Below, one piece after another: positions 25,248 to 35,259 of a stretch of DNA of 64,000 bases. Positions within the stretch are counted from its first letter, which is position 1. Each line of letters opens with the position of its first letter. Source of the DNA: Natrarchaeobaculum aegyptiacum (GTDB lineage: Archaea > Halobacteriota > Halobacteria > Halobacteriales > Natrialbaceae); the NCBI RefSeq assembly GCF_002156705.1, contig NZ_CP019893.1:868001-932000 (forward strand). The letters run 5' to 3'. The notes under the pieces are model-generated. The model saw only the letters and a program-made list of their open reading frames with translations, did not search any database and was not told the DNA's origin. Position numbers and translations under genes: made by a program.

Positions 25248-26036
25248 TCACTGCGCCGCAGACAGCTCCGAGAAAAACGTCGTGAGCGCCTCGTTGAACG
25301 CCGCCGGGCGCTCGAGCATCGGCCGATGGGCCGCGCCCTCGATCTCGACCGCTCGTGCGTCCGGAATCTCCTCAGCGAGGTACTCGTGGAACCACGGCGG
25401 CGTCAGTCGATCCTGATCGCCGTACAGCAGGAGCGTCGGGACGTCGACGCCCTCGAGGTCGTCGCGGACGTCGAACCGGTGGCAGGTCAGAAAGTCCCGG
25501 CGGGTGACGACCTGCCCGGTGTCGAGCATCGTCTCGAGCGAGCGCTCCCGGATATCCGGGTTCGAGTCGGGATCTGCGAAGAGTCGCCCGGGGCCGTGGA
25601 GGAACTCGACTGCGCGCTCGAAATCCGAGGCGAGCCACTCGAGGAGGTCCTCGAGGACGCCCATCCGCGCGCCGGTTCCCGTGAGGACGATCGCCTCGGG
25701 CTGGAACGACCGCTCGAGGGCGACGTGGAGAGCGACAGCGCCGCCGAGGGAGGCACCGACGAGGACGGTCGCGTCCGTCTCCTCGGCGACGGCGATGACG
25801 TCGTCTGCGTAGGCCGAGAGCGCCTGGTACCCGGGATCGGCGTCGACGTCCGCTGAGTCACCGTGCCCGCTCAGGTCGAGTGCCACCATGGGTGCGCGAT
25901 CGGTGAGTTCCCGCTGGGCGCGCCACATCTCACGAGCGCCGCCGCTCCCGTGAACGTAGCACGCGGTGGGTCCCACACCGCCGCGGTCGACGTGCTCGTA
26001 TGCCGTGCGTCGCCCGTGGTGGGAGACCGTTTCCAT
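25248..26036 (-). CDS. Alpha/beta-fold hydrolase
   Basis: 262 residues from the ATG at 26034-26036. The oxyanion region is YVHGSGGAREMWRAQ (about 29-43), the nucleophile elbow is LVGASLGGAVALHVAL (Ser in GASLGG), the acid is in LLLYGDQDRLTPP, and the catalytic His is in IEGAAHRPMLERPAAFNEAL. A complete catalytic triad is therefore present. Substrate unknown; haloarchaeal homologues are annotated as esterases or hydrolases. Confidence 0.92.
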   Translation of the reverse strand: METVSHHGRRTAYEHVDRGGVGPTACYVHGSGGAREMWRAQRELTDRAPMVALDLSGHGDSADVDADPGYQALSAYADDVIAVAEETDATVLVGASLGGAVALHVALERSFQPEAIVLTGTGARMGVLEDLLEWLASDFERAVEFLHGPGRLFADPDSNPDIRERSLETMLDTGQVVTRRDFLTCHRFDVRDDLEGVDVPTLLLYGDQDRLTPPWFHEYLAEEIPDARAVEIEGAAHRPMLERPAAFNEALTTFFSELSAAQ

Positions 26037-26261
26037 ACTGCACACACGAGCGGCGACACCATAAATCCGGACACAGCGCTCGACGAATCGACGGGACTCC
26101 GGTACCGAAGACCGCCAGGTGCCGAAGACCGTGTCAGCCTGACGGAGGCCGCCGACGAAAACCGCCGATTCGACGGCGGGGGATCATCCGGCAGCGACTG
26201 TGAACTGCGAACAGCGTTTTCTCCCCGACCCCAGTGCCGTCACTCGATCTGTCGGGAAAAG

Positions 26262-26270
26262 ATTTTTATA
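26262..26270 (+). promoter_or_regulatory. TATA box of the DUF7127-like/cdc48 operon
   Basis: ATTTTTATA lies 32-40 bp upstream of the ATG at 26302, placing transcription start near 26293. Confidence 0.65.
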
Positions 26271-26301
26271 GTAGCACGACTTACCTTGGGTTAGTTGAAA
26301 C

Positions 26302-26544
26302 ATGACCCTCGACCAAATCATCAGCGACGACGATGCGGCGGTACGCCAGTACCAGTACCACGATGGGAACGTGCTGGCCGTCGACTTCGGGCCTGCAGTG
26401 GACGGGTCGGTCGACGTCGTAGCGGACACCGTGATCGTCGTCATCGGAGACGAGCAGTACGAACTGGACCTGGACGGGGCAGGTGATGCACACACGTTTA
26501 TCAAAAACGGCGTGCTCACTATCGAGACGGAGGCCGAAGTATGA
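26302..26544 (+). CDS. DUF7127-like small protein preceding cdc48
   Basis: 80 residues, starting [19 protein letters not shown], with beta-strand-rich sequence ([42 protein letters not shown]) resembling an Hsp20-like alpha-crystallin half-domain. Its stop overlaps the cdc48 start by 4 bp (ATGA at 26541-26544), so translation is coupled. The haloarchaeal pairing suggests an adaptor or co-chaperone for CDC48; that role is inference. Confidence 0.78.
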   Translation: MTLDQIISDDDAAVRQYQYHDGNVLAVDFGPAVDGSVDVVADTVIVVIGDEQYELDLDGAGDAHTFIKNGVLTIETEAEV

Positions 26545-28808
26545 AACTCACCGTCAAACCCCTCAAACAGAAGGACGCTGGCCGCGGACTGGCGGCGATC
26601 GACCGCGTCTCGATGCGGGAACTCGACCTCGAGAACGGCGACTACATCGTCATCTCGGGCAAGGGTGACGGGCAGACGGTCGCCCGCGTCTGGCCCGGCT
26701 ATCCCGAAGACGAAGGTCGAGGGATCGTCCGGATCGACGGCCGACTCCGTCAGGAGGCGAACGTCGGAATCGACGACAGCGTGACCGTCGAACAGGCCGA
26801 CGTCAAGCCGGCGAAGTCGGTCACCGTCGCGCTTCCGCAGAACCTCCGCATTCGGGGCGACATCGGTCCGCTCGTCCGGGACAAGCTCTCCGGCCAGGCC
26901 GTCACGGAGGGGCAGACGGTGCCCTTCTCGCTGTCCTTTGGCCCGATGGCCAGTTCGGGACAGTCGGTCCCGCTGAAGATCGCGGGCACCCAGCCCAGCG
27001 GCACGGTCGTCATCACCGACTCGACGAGCATCGACATCTCCGAGACGCCGGCCGAACAGGTCAGCGCCGGCGGTCCCGGCACCGCCGCCGAAGGCGTCCC
27101 GAACGTCACCTACGAGGACATCGGCGGCCTGGACGACGAACTCGACCAGGTCCGGGAGATGATCGAACTGCCGATGCGCCACCCCGAGCTGTTCAAACAG
27201 CTCGGCATCGAGCCGCCCAAGGGCGTCCTCCTCCACGGCCCGCCGGGGACCGGGAAGACCCTCATGGCCAAGGCCGTCGCCAACGAGATCGACGCCCACT
27301 TCGAGACGATCTCCGGCCCGGAGATCATGTCGAAGTATTACGGCGAGTCTGAAGAACAGCTCCGTGAAGTGTTCGAGGAGGCCGAAGAGAACGCCCCCGC
27401 GATCATCTTCATCGACGAACTCGACTCCATCGCCGCCAAGCGAGAGGAAGCCGGTGGCGACGTCGAACGCCGCGTCGTCGCTCAGCTGCTCAGCCTGATG
27501 GACGGTCTAGAGGAGCGCGGCCGGGTCACTGTCATCGCCGCGACCAATCGCGTCGACGACATCGACCCCGCGCTCCGTCGCGGTGGCCGCTTCGACCGCG
27601 AGATCGAGATCGGCGTCCCGGACAAGGACGGTCGCCGGGAGATCCTGCAGGTCCACACCCGCGGGATGCCACTCGAGGAGTCGATCGACCTGGATCGCTA
27701 CGCCGAGAACACCCACGGCTTCGTCGGCGCCGACCTCGAGAGCCTCGCCCGCGAGGGTGCGATGAACGCCCTGCGTCGGATCCGTCCGGACCTCGATCTG
27801 GAGGCCGACGAGATCGACGCCGAGGTGCTCGAGTCGCTGCAGGTCACCGAAGGCGACATCAAGGAGGCGCTCAAGGGGATCCAGCCCTCGGCGATGCGCG
27901 AGGTGTTCGTCGAGGTGCCGGACGTCACGTGGAACGACGTCGGCGGCCTCGCAGACACCAAAGAACGCCTGCGCGAGACGATCCAGTGGCCACTGGACTA
28001 CCCCGAGGTGTTCGAACAGATGGACATGGAGGCCGCCAAGGGCGTCCTCATGTACGGCCCACCGGGCACCGGGAAGACGCTGCTCGCCAAGGCCGTGGCG
28101 AACGAGGCCCAGTCGAACTTCATCTCGATCAAGGGCCCCGAACTGCTGAACAAGTACGTCGGCGAGTCCGAGAAAGGGGTCCGGGAGGTCTTCGAGAAGG
28201 CACGGTCGAACGCCCCGACCGTGATCTTCTTCGACGAGATCGACTCGATCGCCACCGAGCGCGGGCAGGGCGCGACCGACTCCGGCGTCGGCGAGCGCGT
28301 CGTCAGCCAGCTGCTCACTGAGCTGGACGGCCTCGAAGAACTCGAGGACGTCGTCGTGATCGCCACCACGAACCGTCCGGACCTGATCGATCCGGCACTG
28401 CTACGGCCCGGGCGGCTGGATCGCCACGTCCACGTGCCCGTCCCCGACGAGGACGGTCGCAAGCGGATCTTCGAGGTCCACACCCGGAACAAGCCGCTCG
28501 CAGACGCGGTCGACCTCGAGTGGCTCGCCGCCGAGACGGAGGGGTACGTCGGTGCCGACATCGAGGCCGTCTGCCGCGAGGCCTCGATGGAAGCCAGTCG
28601 CGAGTTCATCACCTCCGTCGATCCCGAGGAGATGCCCGACACCCTCGATAACGTCCGTATCAGCACGGATCACTTCGAGCACGCCCTCGAGGAGGTCAAC
28701 CCGAGCGTGACCCCGGAGACCAAAGAGCGCTACGAGGAGATCGAAGAGCAATTCGACAGCGCCGAGCCAGCCCAGGAGCAGGACCAGCTGGGACGCACGT
28801 TCCAGTAG
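26541..28808 (+). CDS. cdc48: CDC48/VCP-type AAA+ ATPase
   Basis: 755 residues: an N-terminal double-psi barrel substrate/cofactor domain (1-180), then two AAA modules. D1 has Walker [10 protein letters not shown] near residue 233 and Walker [17 protein letters not shown]2 has Walker [10 protein letters not shown] near 505, Walker [16 protein letters not shown], and arginine-finger and sensor motifs. The C-terminal tail is short and acidic. Acts as a hexameric unfoldase working with the archaeal proteasome. Co-transcribed with and overlapping the small DUF7127-like gene. Confidence 0.98.
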   Translation: MKLTVKPLKQKDAGRGLAAIDRVSMRELDLENGDYIVISGKGDGQTVARVWPGYPEDEGRGIVRIDGRLRQEANVGIDDSVTVEQADVKPAKSVTVALPQNLRIRGDIGPLVRDKLSGQAVTEGQTVPFSLSFGPMASSGQSVPLKIAGTQPSGTVVITDSTSIDISETPAEQVSAGGPGTAAEGVPNVTYEDIGGLDDELDQVREMIELPMRHPELFKQLGIEPPKGVLLHGPPGTGKTLMAKAVANEIDAHFETISGPEIMSKYYGESEEQLREVFEEAEENAPAIIFIDELDSIAAKREEAGGDVERRVVAQLLSLMDGLEERGRVTVIAATNRVDDIDPALRRGGRFDREIEIGVPDKDGRREILQVHTRGMPLEESIDLDRYAENTHGFVGADLESLAREGAMNALRRIRPDLDLEADEIDAEVLESLQVTEGDIKEALKGIQPSAMREVFVEVPDVTWNDVGGLADTKERLRETIQWPLDYPEVFEQMDMEAAKGVLMYGPPGTGKTLLAKAVANEAQSNFISIKGPELLNKYVGESEKGVREVFEKARSNAPTVIFFDEIDSIATERGQGATDSGVGERVVSQLLTELDGLEELEDVVVIATTNRPDLIDPALLRPGRLDRHVHVPVPDEDGRKRIFEVHTRNKPLADAVDLEWLAAETEGYVGADIEAVCREASMEASREFITSVDPEEMPDTLDNVRISTDHFEHALEEVNPSVTPETKERYEEIEEQFDSAEPAQEQDQLGRTFQ

Positions 28809-28937
28809 CGCCGTCGTCGTCTCCAGTGGTCGGCCACCCGAGTCGATATCGTCACCCGACGACCGATGACTCGAGCCACGGTCGCCGACGGCAGACGACC
28901 GATACCATTTTTGACCGAACGGCCCTGACGTGACTGC

Positions 28938-31781
28938 GTGGACGTACGCGGAATCGTCGCCGACGAGGTTACAGTCCGAACCGTCTCCACCAGCTACGGC
29001 GAGACCGACCTCGCCGAGGTGCCGGTGCGACTCGTCGCGACCGACGACGCAGCCGCCGGGACCGGGCCGCTCGCAGATGGCGGAACGGAGAGCGACGCCA
29101 GCGCTCCAGGCGACAGGGGGGCCGATACCCGCGCGGCCGGAGCCGATGGCCCAATCGGCGACGAACCACTCGAGGACGCACACGAACTGACGACGATTAC
29201 CTGCTGGAACAAGTGGGTCGAGTCGGCCGAGTTGCTCGAGCCCGGGATGGAACTGCTCGTTACGAACGTCGAGGAAGACGAGTACCAGGGGGAGACCCAG
29301 TACACGACGACGGGCGACTCCTACGTCGTCGTCGAGCCGAGTTTCCTCGTGAACGTGACGGCGATCCGCAACTGGGTGGAGTGTCCCCGGCTCTACTACC
29401 TGAACAAGCTCTCCGGGGTGCCGCTGAACTACCCCGTCGTCAAGGGGACCATCGTCCACGAGGTCTTCGGCGACCTGCTCCGGGGTCGGGACCTCGAGGA
29501 GTCGATCGACGCCCGCGTCGAGGAACGGGGCCTCCAGCTTGGCCTGCTCGGGGAGACACCCGAGGCCGTCGCCGAGGACGTCCGGGAGAACGCCGCGGCG
29601 ATCGAGGGCTGGCTCGAGCAAGGTCGGCTGACCGAAGACGATAGCTGGCGGTCAGAACAGTTGCTCATCAGCGAGACGTTCGGCATCCGCGGTCGGGCCG
29701 ACGCCATCCGCCGGGGCGCACCGGTCGAACTCAAGACCGGCAAGAACCTGCGGAAGGAACCCCGGTTCAAGGACAAGGTGCAGGCCGCCTGCTACGCCCT
29801 CTTGCTCGAGGAACACGGCGACGAGGTCGACACCGGGACGCTACTCTATACGAAGAACTCGGCGCTGGACCGCAACGAAGAGACCGGCGACCTGACGCCA
29901 GCGAAGGACTTCTCGATGGGCGCTGGACTGTTGAAGTTCGTCGTCCGGCTTCGCAACGAGATCGCCGCGATGGAGGTCAAAGGCGACGTCCCGACCGGCT
30001 ACGAAGGCGACGCCAAGTGCGAATACTGCTTCGAGCAGGACACCTGCATGGTCGTCTCCGGTCGGCTCGATCAGGAGTCGAAGGCGGGCCAGATCGGGCA
30101 GGCACTCCCCGACGAGGAACTCGAGTACTTCGACCGACTCTACCGCGCCATCGAGGAGGAACGGCGGGAGGTCCACCGCGAATACGCCAAACTCTGGCAG
30201 CAAGACGCCCAGGAACGAGCCGACGACGACCGCGCGCTGATCGACCTCGAGTTCGTCGAGAAACGGCCGCTCGAGGAGGGACGGTGGGAACTCCGGGCGA
30301 AGCGGACGGCTGGCGGGGCCTCCAAGTTGCGCGAAGGGGACCTCGTGCTCGCGAGCGATGGCCACCCGGTTCGAGGTAACGCGGAACTGGCGATGATCGA
30401 ACGACTCGACGACGAAGTCGTGCTGACGGCCGACGAGCCGGTCGAGGTGTGTCGGCTGGACGTCTATCCCTCCGAACTGACCACCGACAGGCTGCTCGTG
30501 GCGATGCACGATTTCCTGCTGAAAGGCGACGGGCGGCGCAAAGACGTGCTGTTCGGCCGCGAGGAACCCTCGTTTTCGCTCCCAGAGGAGACGTTCATCG
30601 GCAACAACGCGGCCCAGAACGAAGCAGTGAGGAAGGCCGTCGGTGCCGATGACTTCGCGCTGATCCACGGCCCGCCCGGCACCGGGAAGACCTACACCAT
30701 CGCTCGCGCCATCCGCGCGATGGTCGAGCGCGGCGATCGCGTCCTCCTCTCGGCGTTCACTAATCGCGCGGTCGACAACGCTCTCGAGGCGCTGCTCGAG
30801 CAACTCGAAGAACACGGTGAGGGCGTTGCGCCGGAGGCGCAACGCGAAGACGGTGAAACCGTCGAGGTCGTCCGCGTCGGCAGCGAGAGCGGCGTCCGCG
30901 AGGACATGCTGCCCTACCGCCTCGAGCGGGCGGGCGACCCAGAAGATCGGCTCGCGGAACTCGAGAACGCGCAGGTCGTCGCGGCGACGACGGCGACCTG
31001 TGGCTCTCGCGAACTGAAAGAACAGTACTTCGACGTCGCGCTGGTCGACGAGGCCGCCCAGTTGACCGAACCCGGTACGTTCGCGGCGGCCACCCTCGCC
31101 GACCGGTTCGTCCTCGTGGGCGACCACGAGCAGTTGCCGCCGGTCGTCCGCGCCGAGAACGACCTCACCGAGTCGCTGTTCGAACGGCTCGTCGAAACAC
31201 ATCCCGACGCCGGCGTCATGCTCGACCGCCAGTACCGGATGAACCAGCGCATTCAGTACTTCGCCTCCCAGGAGTTTTACGACGGGAAGCTCCGCCCTGC
31301 GGAGCCCGAGGTCGCCGCACGGACACTCGACGACCTCGTGGGCGTCTCCCGGGACGCGCTCCCCCCGACTCTCAGAGACCCCGTGACCTTCGTCGACGTC
31401 GAGGGCGACGGCAGCCGCTACACCGACGCAGCCGAGGCCGAGCGCATCGCCGAGTTACTCGAGACCTACGCCGACGCCGGCCTCCGCTACGAACAGATGG
31501 GCGTCATCGCGCCGTTTCGCGCACAGGTGTCGACCATCGCGAGCCGCGTCCCCGACGCCGTCGCCGTCGACACCGTCGACCGGTTTCAGGGCTCGAGTCA
31601 GGAACTGATCGTCGTCTCGTTTACGGCAACCGGCTCGCTCGAGGGGCCGATCTTCGAGGACTACCGGCGGATCAACGTTGCACTCACCCGGCCCAAGCGT
31701 GCGCTGGTGCTCGTCGGCGACTCGCGAGCGCTCGAGTCCGATCCGGTCTACGCGCGGATGCTCGAGTGGGCCGATCGCTAG
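28938..31781 (+). CDS. Dna2-like nuclease-helicase
   Basis: 947 residues with a GTG start. An N-terminal OB-like region is interrupted by a low-complexity acidic stretch (about 38-75). A Cas4/RecB-type nuclease domain follows, with its first cysteine in NWVECPRLYYLNK (about residue 147), catalytic PVELKTGK and the closing CEYCFEQDTC (about 360), the four cysteines of a 4Fe-4S cluster. The superfamily 1 helicase has Walker [12 protein letters not shown] (about 575), DEAAQL (about 703), DRQYRMN, and VDRFQGSS. Likely processes 5' flaps or broken ends in replication and repair. Two DNA hairpins fall inside the coding sequence at 30823-30863. Confidence 0.93.
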   Translation: MDVRGIVADEVTVRTVSTSYGETDLAEVPVRLVATDDAAAGTGPLADGGTESDASAPGDRGADTRAAGADGPIGDEPLEDAHELTTITCWNKWVESAELLEPGMELLVTNVEEDEYQGETQYTTTGDSYVVVEPSFLVNVTAIRNWVECPRLYYLNKLSGVPLNYPVVKGTIVHEVFGDLLRGRDLEESIDARVEERGLQLGLLGETPEAVAEDVRENAAAIEGWLEQGRLTEDDSWRSEQLLISETFGIRGRADAIRRGAPVELKTGKNLRKEPRFKDKVQAACYALLLEEHGDEVDTGTLLYTKNSALDRNEETGDLTPAKDFSMGAGLLKFVVRLRNEIAAMEVKGDVPTGYEGDAKCEYCFEQDTCMVVSGRLDQESKAGQIGQALPDEELEYFDRLYRAIEEERREVHREYAKLWQQDAQERADDDRALIDLEFVEKRPLEEGRWELRAKRTAGGASKLREGDLVLASDGHPVRGNAELAMIERLDDEVVLTADEPVEVCRLDVYPSELTTDRLLVAMHDFLLKGDGRRKDVLFGREEPSFSLPEETFIGNNAAQNEAVRKAVGADDFALIHGPPGTGKTYTIARAIRAMVERGDRVLLSAFTNRAVDNALEALLEQLEEHGEGVAPEAQREDGETVEVVRVGSESGVREDMLPYRLERAGDPEDRLAELENAQVVAATTATCGSRELKEQYFDVALVDEAAQLTEPGTFAAATLADRFVLVGDHEQLPPVVRAENDLTESLFERLVETHPDAGVMLDRQYRMNQRIQYFASQEFYDGKLRPAEPEVAARTLDDLVGVSRDALPPTLRDPVTFVDVEGDGSRYTDAAEAERIAELLETYADAGLRYEQMGVIAPFRAQVSTIASRVPDAVAVDTVDRFQGSSQELIVVSFTATGSLEGPIFEDYRRINVALTRPKRALVLVGDSRALESDPVYARMLEWADR
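30823..30863. repeat. Two tandem hairpins inside the helicase gene
   Basis: A perfect 9-bp stem (GCGTTGCGC at 30823-30831, complement at 30837-30845) with a 5-nt loop, followed 3 nt later by a 6-bp stem (GACGGT at 30849-30854, complement at 30858-30863) with a GAA loop. Together they encode about 14 residues (GVAPEAQREDGETV) between Walker A and Walker B. Confidence 0.7.
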
Positions 31782-31958
31782 CGTGTGGGGCGGCCGAACC
31801 TGACTCGAGGGGCCAGCACAACCGAGACGCGGTACAGCATTCCGGACGAGGCACGCACCGCGCCACGGTGGTCTGGAAGGCCTGCGATTGCAAGCCACGG
31901 CTTCGGCTCCTGAAACCGTGATCGTCGCTATTTGGAAGGGCGTGCTGTAGCGCCGTCT

Positions 31959-32954
31959 ATGCACGATCGACAGGCCTCGAGCGAGCGACGACGGAGTCTG
32001 GCGGACAGGCTCCGCTACGGGAGCACCGACGGGCGACTCCGAGCGACGTGGCGACTGCTCGCGGCGCTGCTCGTCGGCTTCGTGATCTACATCGGTGGTC
32101 ACCTCTTCGTTCCGGCCGTCGTGGCGGACGCTCTCGGTTCGGTAGACGGGGTCTCTGCGGTCGGTGCCACCGTGGTGATCTTCGTCGGCTTCGTGGTGAC
32201 CATCGCGATCGCCACGGGTGCGTCCCTCCTCGTCGCTTCCCGACTCGACCGGCGTCCACTCACGAGTTACGGGTTCGCGCTCTCGAGGCGGTGGTACGTC
32301 GACTTCGTCGCCGGTGTTCTCATCGGGGTCGTGGCCAGTATCGGGACCGTCAGCTATCAGGCGCTGCGAGGACAGGTTTCCCTGTCGGTCACGGTGACGG
32401 GCGTCGGGGTCGATTCCGCGCTCCTCGGCGGCGTCGTGCTCGTCGCGATGCTGGCGTTCCTCCTGGCCGGAAACGTGTTCGAAGAAGTGCTCTTTCGATC
32501 GATATTCATCACGACGGTTGCCGAGGGTCTTCGATCCCGATCGGTCGGGGCTGGCACGGCTGTGGTCGCTGGCGTCCTCGCGAGCCTGCCGGTGTTCGGC
32601 GTGTTTCACGTTCTCGGCGGGGGAATTGGACTGATCGTCACGAGTGCGATCGGGGGCGTCCTGTTCGCCGTCGCGTACGTGTTGACCGGCCAACTGGGGT
32701 TGCCGATCGGCGTTCACTTCGGTGGCGTCGCGATCGTGAGTATCGGCCAGGAACCGATCTCGGCAGAGCCCGCGTTAACCCTCCCGTCGATTCTCGTCGC
32801 AGAACAGGCGACCACGCCGTCGCTCGCGACCGGCGTCGAGACGTGGACGGTTCGGATGCTGATCGGCGTCGCACTCGTGTGTGCGTGGGTGTACCTCGTT
32901 TACGGCGATCTCTCGGTCACCGACCGACTGTACCGGGAGGATGCTGGCTACTGA
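31959..32954 (+). CDS. CPBP-family intramembrane metalloprotease
   Basis: 331 residues from the ATG at 31959. About eight transmembrane helices; the abortive-infection/CPBP motif 1 is NVFEEVLFRSIF, motif 2 has FGVFHVLGGG, and the third His is in LPIGVHFGGVAI. The set of Glu/Glu/Arg and two His is complete, so an active membrane-embedded protease of the Rce1/CAAX type is likely. Substrates in archaea are unknown. An in-frame extension to 31932 adds nine non-conserved residues. Confidence 0.88.
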   Translation: MHDRQASSERRRSLADRLRYGSTDGRLRATWRLLAALLVGFVIYIGGHLFVPAVVADALGSVDGVSAVGATVVIFVGFVVTIAIATGASLLVASRLDRRPLTSYGFALSRRWYVDFVAGVLIGVVASIGTVSYQALRGQVSLSVTVTGVGVDSALLGGVVLVAMLAFLLAGNVFEEVLFRSIFITTVAEGLRSRSVGAGTAVVAGVLASLPVFGVFHVLGGGIGLIVTSAIGGVLFAVAYVLTGQLGLPIGVHFGGVAIVSIGQEPISAEPALTLPSILVAEQATTPSLATGVETWTVRMLIGVALVCAWVYLVYGDLSVTDRLYREDAGY

Positions 32955-32989
32955 CGTGACCCGGATCAGGGCTATCCCTCCCTCGAGCG

Positions 32990-33018
32990 CACGACTTCAG
33001 CCCTTGAAGTTGTGGGGT
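32990..33018. repeat. Short hairpin before the HTH gene
   Basis: ACTTCA at 32993-32998 and TGAAGT at 33004-33009 form a 6-bp stem around a 5-nt loop, 45 bp before the winged-helix gene. It could be a remnant of an IS200/IS605-type end or the terminator of the CPBP gene; the evidence is thin. Confidence 0.3.
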
Positions 33019-33051
33019 TTACATTTTCTCGATCGAAACGGACCACCACGT

Positions 33052-33393
33052 ATGAGCGAGGAGTGTGACGTCGAGACGATCGGGAGCGTGCTGAACGACG
33101 CCGTCGCCCGATCCATCCTCGTTCACGTTCGATCGGAGGCCATGTCGGCCAGCACACTCGCCGAACGCTGTGACGTCTCGGAGGTGACGATCTACCGCCG
33201 TCTCGAGACGCTTCGCGACCACGACCTCGTCACGGCGACGACCGTTCCCGACCGTGACGGACACCACTACAAGGTGTACCGGGCCAACCTGCACCGTCTC
33301 ACGGTCACGCTGACCGACGACGGGTTCGACCTCAGCGTCGAACGGACGGAGACGCCCGCCGATCGACTCACCCGGTTAATCGAGGAGCTGTGA
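33052..33393 (+). CDS. ArsR/winged-helix transcriptional regulator
   Basis: 113 residues from the ATG at 33052. Winged-helix motifs: VLNDAVARSILVHVRSEAMS, TLAERCDVSEVTIYRRLETL, and the wing VTATTVPDRDGHHYKVYRAN. Its stop overlaps the GTG of the next gene by 4 bp (GTGA), so the two are translationally coupled. This HTH plus three-helix membrane protein pair is recurrent in haloarchaea; the regulator may act on its own operon. Ligand unknown. Confidence 0.88.
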   Translation: MSEECDVETIGSVLNDAVARSILVHVRSEAMSASTLAERCDVSEVTIYRRLETLRDHDLVTATTVPDRDGHHYKVYRANLHRLTVTLTDDGFDLSVERTETPADRLTRLIEEL

Positions 33394-33692
33394 CAATGAT
33401 ACCCCAGATCGACCTCTCGTTCGAACTCATCGTACAGGGAACCCTGTTTAGCATCCTGACCGTCCTCGGGCTCGCGATCGTCGCGATCGCCTTTCAGGGG
33501 TACCGACGGAACCAGAGTCGACCGATGCTGTTTCTGGCCGTGGGGTTCGCCGCCATCATCCTCCCCGAACTCGCGATGACGGTCGTCACGAGAATCGTCG
33601 AGATCTCCCAGTTCTGGACGGTGACCGTCTTCCAGGTGACCAACGTCTTCGCGTTCCTCTGTATCCTGTATGCGATCACGATGGACGCGTGA
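33390..33692 (+). CDS. Small membrane protein (DUF7521-like), HTH partner
   Basis: 100 residues with a GTG start overlapping the upstream stop; an ATG at 33396 is the alternative. Three transmembrane helices (ILTVLGLAIVAIAFQGY, MLFLAVGFAAIILPELAMTVV, FQVTNVFAFLCILYAITM) with polar linkers RRNQSRP and RIVEISQFWT. It matches the haloarchaeal DUF7521 pattern. Probably a membrane signal partner of the regulator; unproven. Confidence 0.78.
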   Translation: MTMIPQIDLSFELIVQGTLFSILTVLGLAIVAIAFQGYRRNQSRPMLFLAVGFAAIILPELAMTVVTRIVEISQFWTVTVFQVTNVFAFLCILYAITMDA

Positions 33693-33706
33693 GAGACTTC
33701 GTCCGA

Positions 33707-34432
33707 TCACCGACGCTCCGCAGCGATCTCCCGCGTTCGCTCTCTGATGATCGACCGAACGCGACCGGGATTCGGAACGTTGTGGAACTCGAGGTAGCCG
33801 AGGCTGGCGTTCGTCCCGCCGGTGAGCACGGCGACCGTCCCCACGCCGAAGGTGCGCTGGACGCGGTTCTGATCCAGTTCGTGACCGCGAACCTGCGTGA
33901 ACGGAACGTCTCGAGAGCGCCGGCGGAACCACAGGGTAAACTCGTAGCGGATCGCGTCGTCGGTGACGAGGTACTGCGTCCGCGTCAGGATGTATATCCG
34001 AACGAGAAACCGCGCGACGACGATCGCGACGACGAAGACGACGACCCAGCCGAGGATCGACGACAGCTCGGGATCCTCGAGGCCGAGGACGTTCTGAAAG
34101 AGCGCGACGGCGATCGTCCCGCCGATCAGGACGGTCAGCCCGATCCAGACGAGCGCGGGCCTGATCGTCGGACGGGTCCGGTATCGAACCTGTTCACCGG
34201 TAGCGTCCTCCGAAGAGTCGTCGACGACCGACGACTCGTCGTAGCTCGTCGTCGAGTCGGTGGCCGGTGTCTCCGCGGGTTCGCGTGCATCCGTCGTCTC
34301 TGGGGTCGTGCCGCCGTCGGCCACGGGATCGTGGTCCGAGTCGTCGGTGGTCCCGGAACTGCCGTGGGCCGGATTCTCGGTCGCTGTCGATGCGCCTGCT
34401 TCGTCCGTGGATCGTGATCGATGTCGTGTCAT
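33707..34432 (-). CDS. Bacterial PH-domain (bPH2/DUF304) membrane protein
   Basis: 241 residues from the ATG at 34430-34432. The first ~75 residues are a Ser/Thr/Asp/Glu-rich disordered region. Two transmembrane helices follow (ALVWIGLTVLIGGTIAVALF and ILGWVVVFVVAIVVARFLV), then a PH-like beta-domain: ILTRTQYLVTDDAIRYE, RSRDVPFTQVRGHELDQNRV, VGTVAVLTGG and LEFHNVPNPG. The start overlaps the stop of the upstream YIP1-like gene by 4 bp. The family is thought to have structural or secretion-linked roles; here unknown. Confidence 0.88.
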   Translation of the reverse strand: MTRHRSRSTDEAGASTATENPAHGSSGTTDDSDHDPVADGGTTPETTDAREPAETPATDSTTSYDESSVVDDSSEDATGEQVRYRTRPTIRPALVWIGLTVLIGGTIAVALFQNVLGLEDPELSSILGWVVVFVVAIVVARFLVRIYILTRTQYLVTDDAIRYEFTLWFRRRSRDVPFTQVRGHELDQNRVQRTFGVGTVAVLTGGTNASLGYLEFHNVPNPGRVRSIIRERTREIAAERR

Positions 34433-35259
34433 AGCAGGATGGGGATCGCGAGACCGACGATTGTGCCGTCGAGGAAGAGGGCCGTGACGATCGAGCCGAG
34501 GACGAACAGGACGGGTGAGGCGACGACGAACCCGACCGCGAGCAGGCCCGCGAAGCGACTCGAGTGGTGATTGTGGCGAGCACCGAGGTACAGCGAGTAG
34601 AGGTAGTACAGCCCCGCGACGAACAGTCCAGCGAGCGCGACGATTCCCGATCCCGTGATGCCGGTCAGGTCGACCGGCCCGGGCCGGCCGCCGGGGAGTT
34701 CGAGGTTCGTGCCCGTCGCGTCGATGACGGCGTAAATGAACTCCGCCTGGACCCAGATGAGCCACTGGTCGGCGACGACGATCGCCGGCGACGTCGAGAG
34801 GTACCAGGTGAAACTGAAGATCGCCGCGAGGTAGATGCCGGTCGAGTAAACGACCGTGTGGATCGACTGGAGGACGCCACTCGAGTTGCGAGTGAGCCAG
34901 ACGGCGACGTGAAAGGTGAGGAAAGTGAGTGCCGAGGCGGCAAAGAGAAACGTGCAGTTCTGGACCAGTGCGAGGAGGAACTGCCAGCTCGAGAGGGGGT
35001 CGGTCCCCAGGGAGGTGGCAACGCCCTCGACGAACGCTGGGGGGTCGCCGACCTCTCCCGTCGCACCGAACCCCGCGTACGTGAGCGGGACCGCGTACAG
35101 GAAGAGGTTGAACAGGTAAAAGAGGATCAGTCGAACGGCCTGATACGCGCGTTTTCGACGTGTCTGGCCGTAGACCTCCACGTTCGCGGAGACGACGTCC
35201 GACGGGTCGAAGATGGCACTGTACCCGTACCGGGCGAACCGGAACGACGATCCCGCCAT
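34429..35259 (-). CDS. YIP1-like polytopic membrane protein
   Basis: 276 residues from the ATG at 35257-35259; an in-frame ATG/GTG further out at 35313 adds a short non-hydrophobic segment. Five or six transmembrane helices, with the pattern RRKRAYQAVRLILFYLFNLF and YYLYSLYLGARHNHHSSRF, resembling YIP1-domain proteins of haloarchaea. Overlaps the PH-domain gene by 4 bp (ATGA), forming a two-gene operon. A membrane-organising role is suggested by family only. Confidence 0.7.
   Translation of the reverse strand: MAGSSFRFARYGYSAIFDPSDVVSANVEVYGQTRRKRAYQAVRLILFYLFNLFLYAVPLTYAGFGATGEVGDPPAFVEGVATSLGTDPLSSWQFLLALVQNCTFLFAASALTFLTFHVAVWLTRNSSGVLQSIHTVVYSTGIYLAAIFSFTWYLSTSPAIVVADQWLIWVQAEFIYAVIDATGTNLELPGGRPGPVDLTGITGSGIVALAGLFVAGLYYLYSLYLGARHNHHSSRFAGLLAVGFVVASPVLFVLGSIVTALFLDGTIVGLAIPILL

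Noticed and set aside
29841-31202. 453-codon open frame antisense to the Dna2-like gene
   Set aside because: Shadow frame caused by high GC at third codon positions; no motif, while the sense strand carries Walker A and B and the Fe-S cysteines.
31840-31925. Possible tRNA or small RNA upstream of the CPBP gene
   Set aside because: CACGGT and ACCGTG can pair at the ends, but no cloverleaf, T-loop or conserved bases are present.
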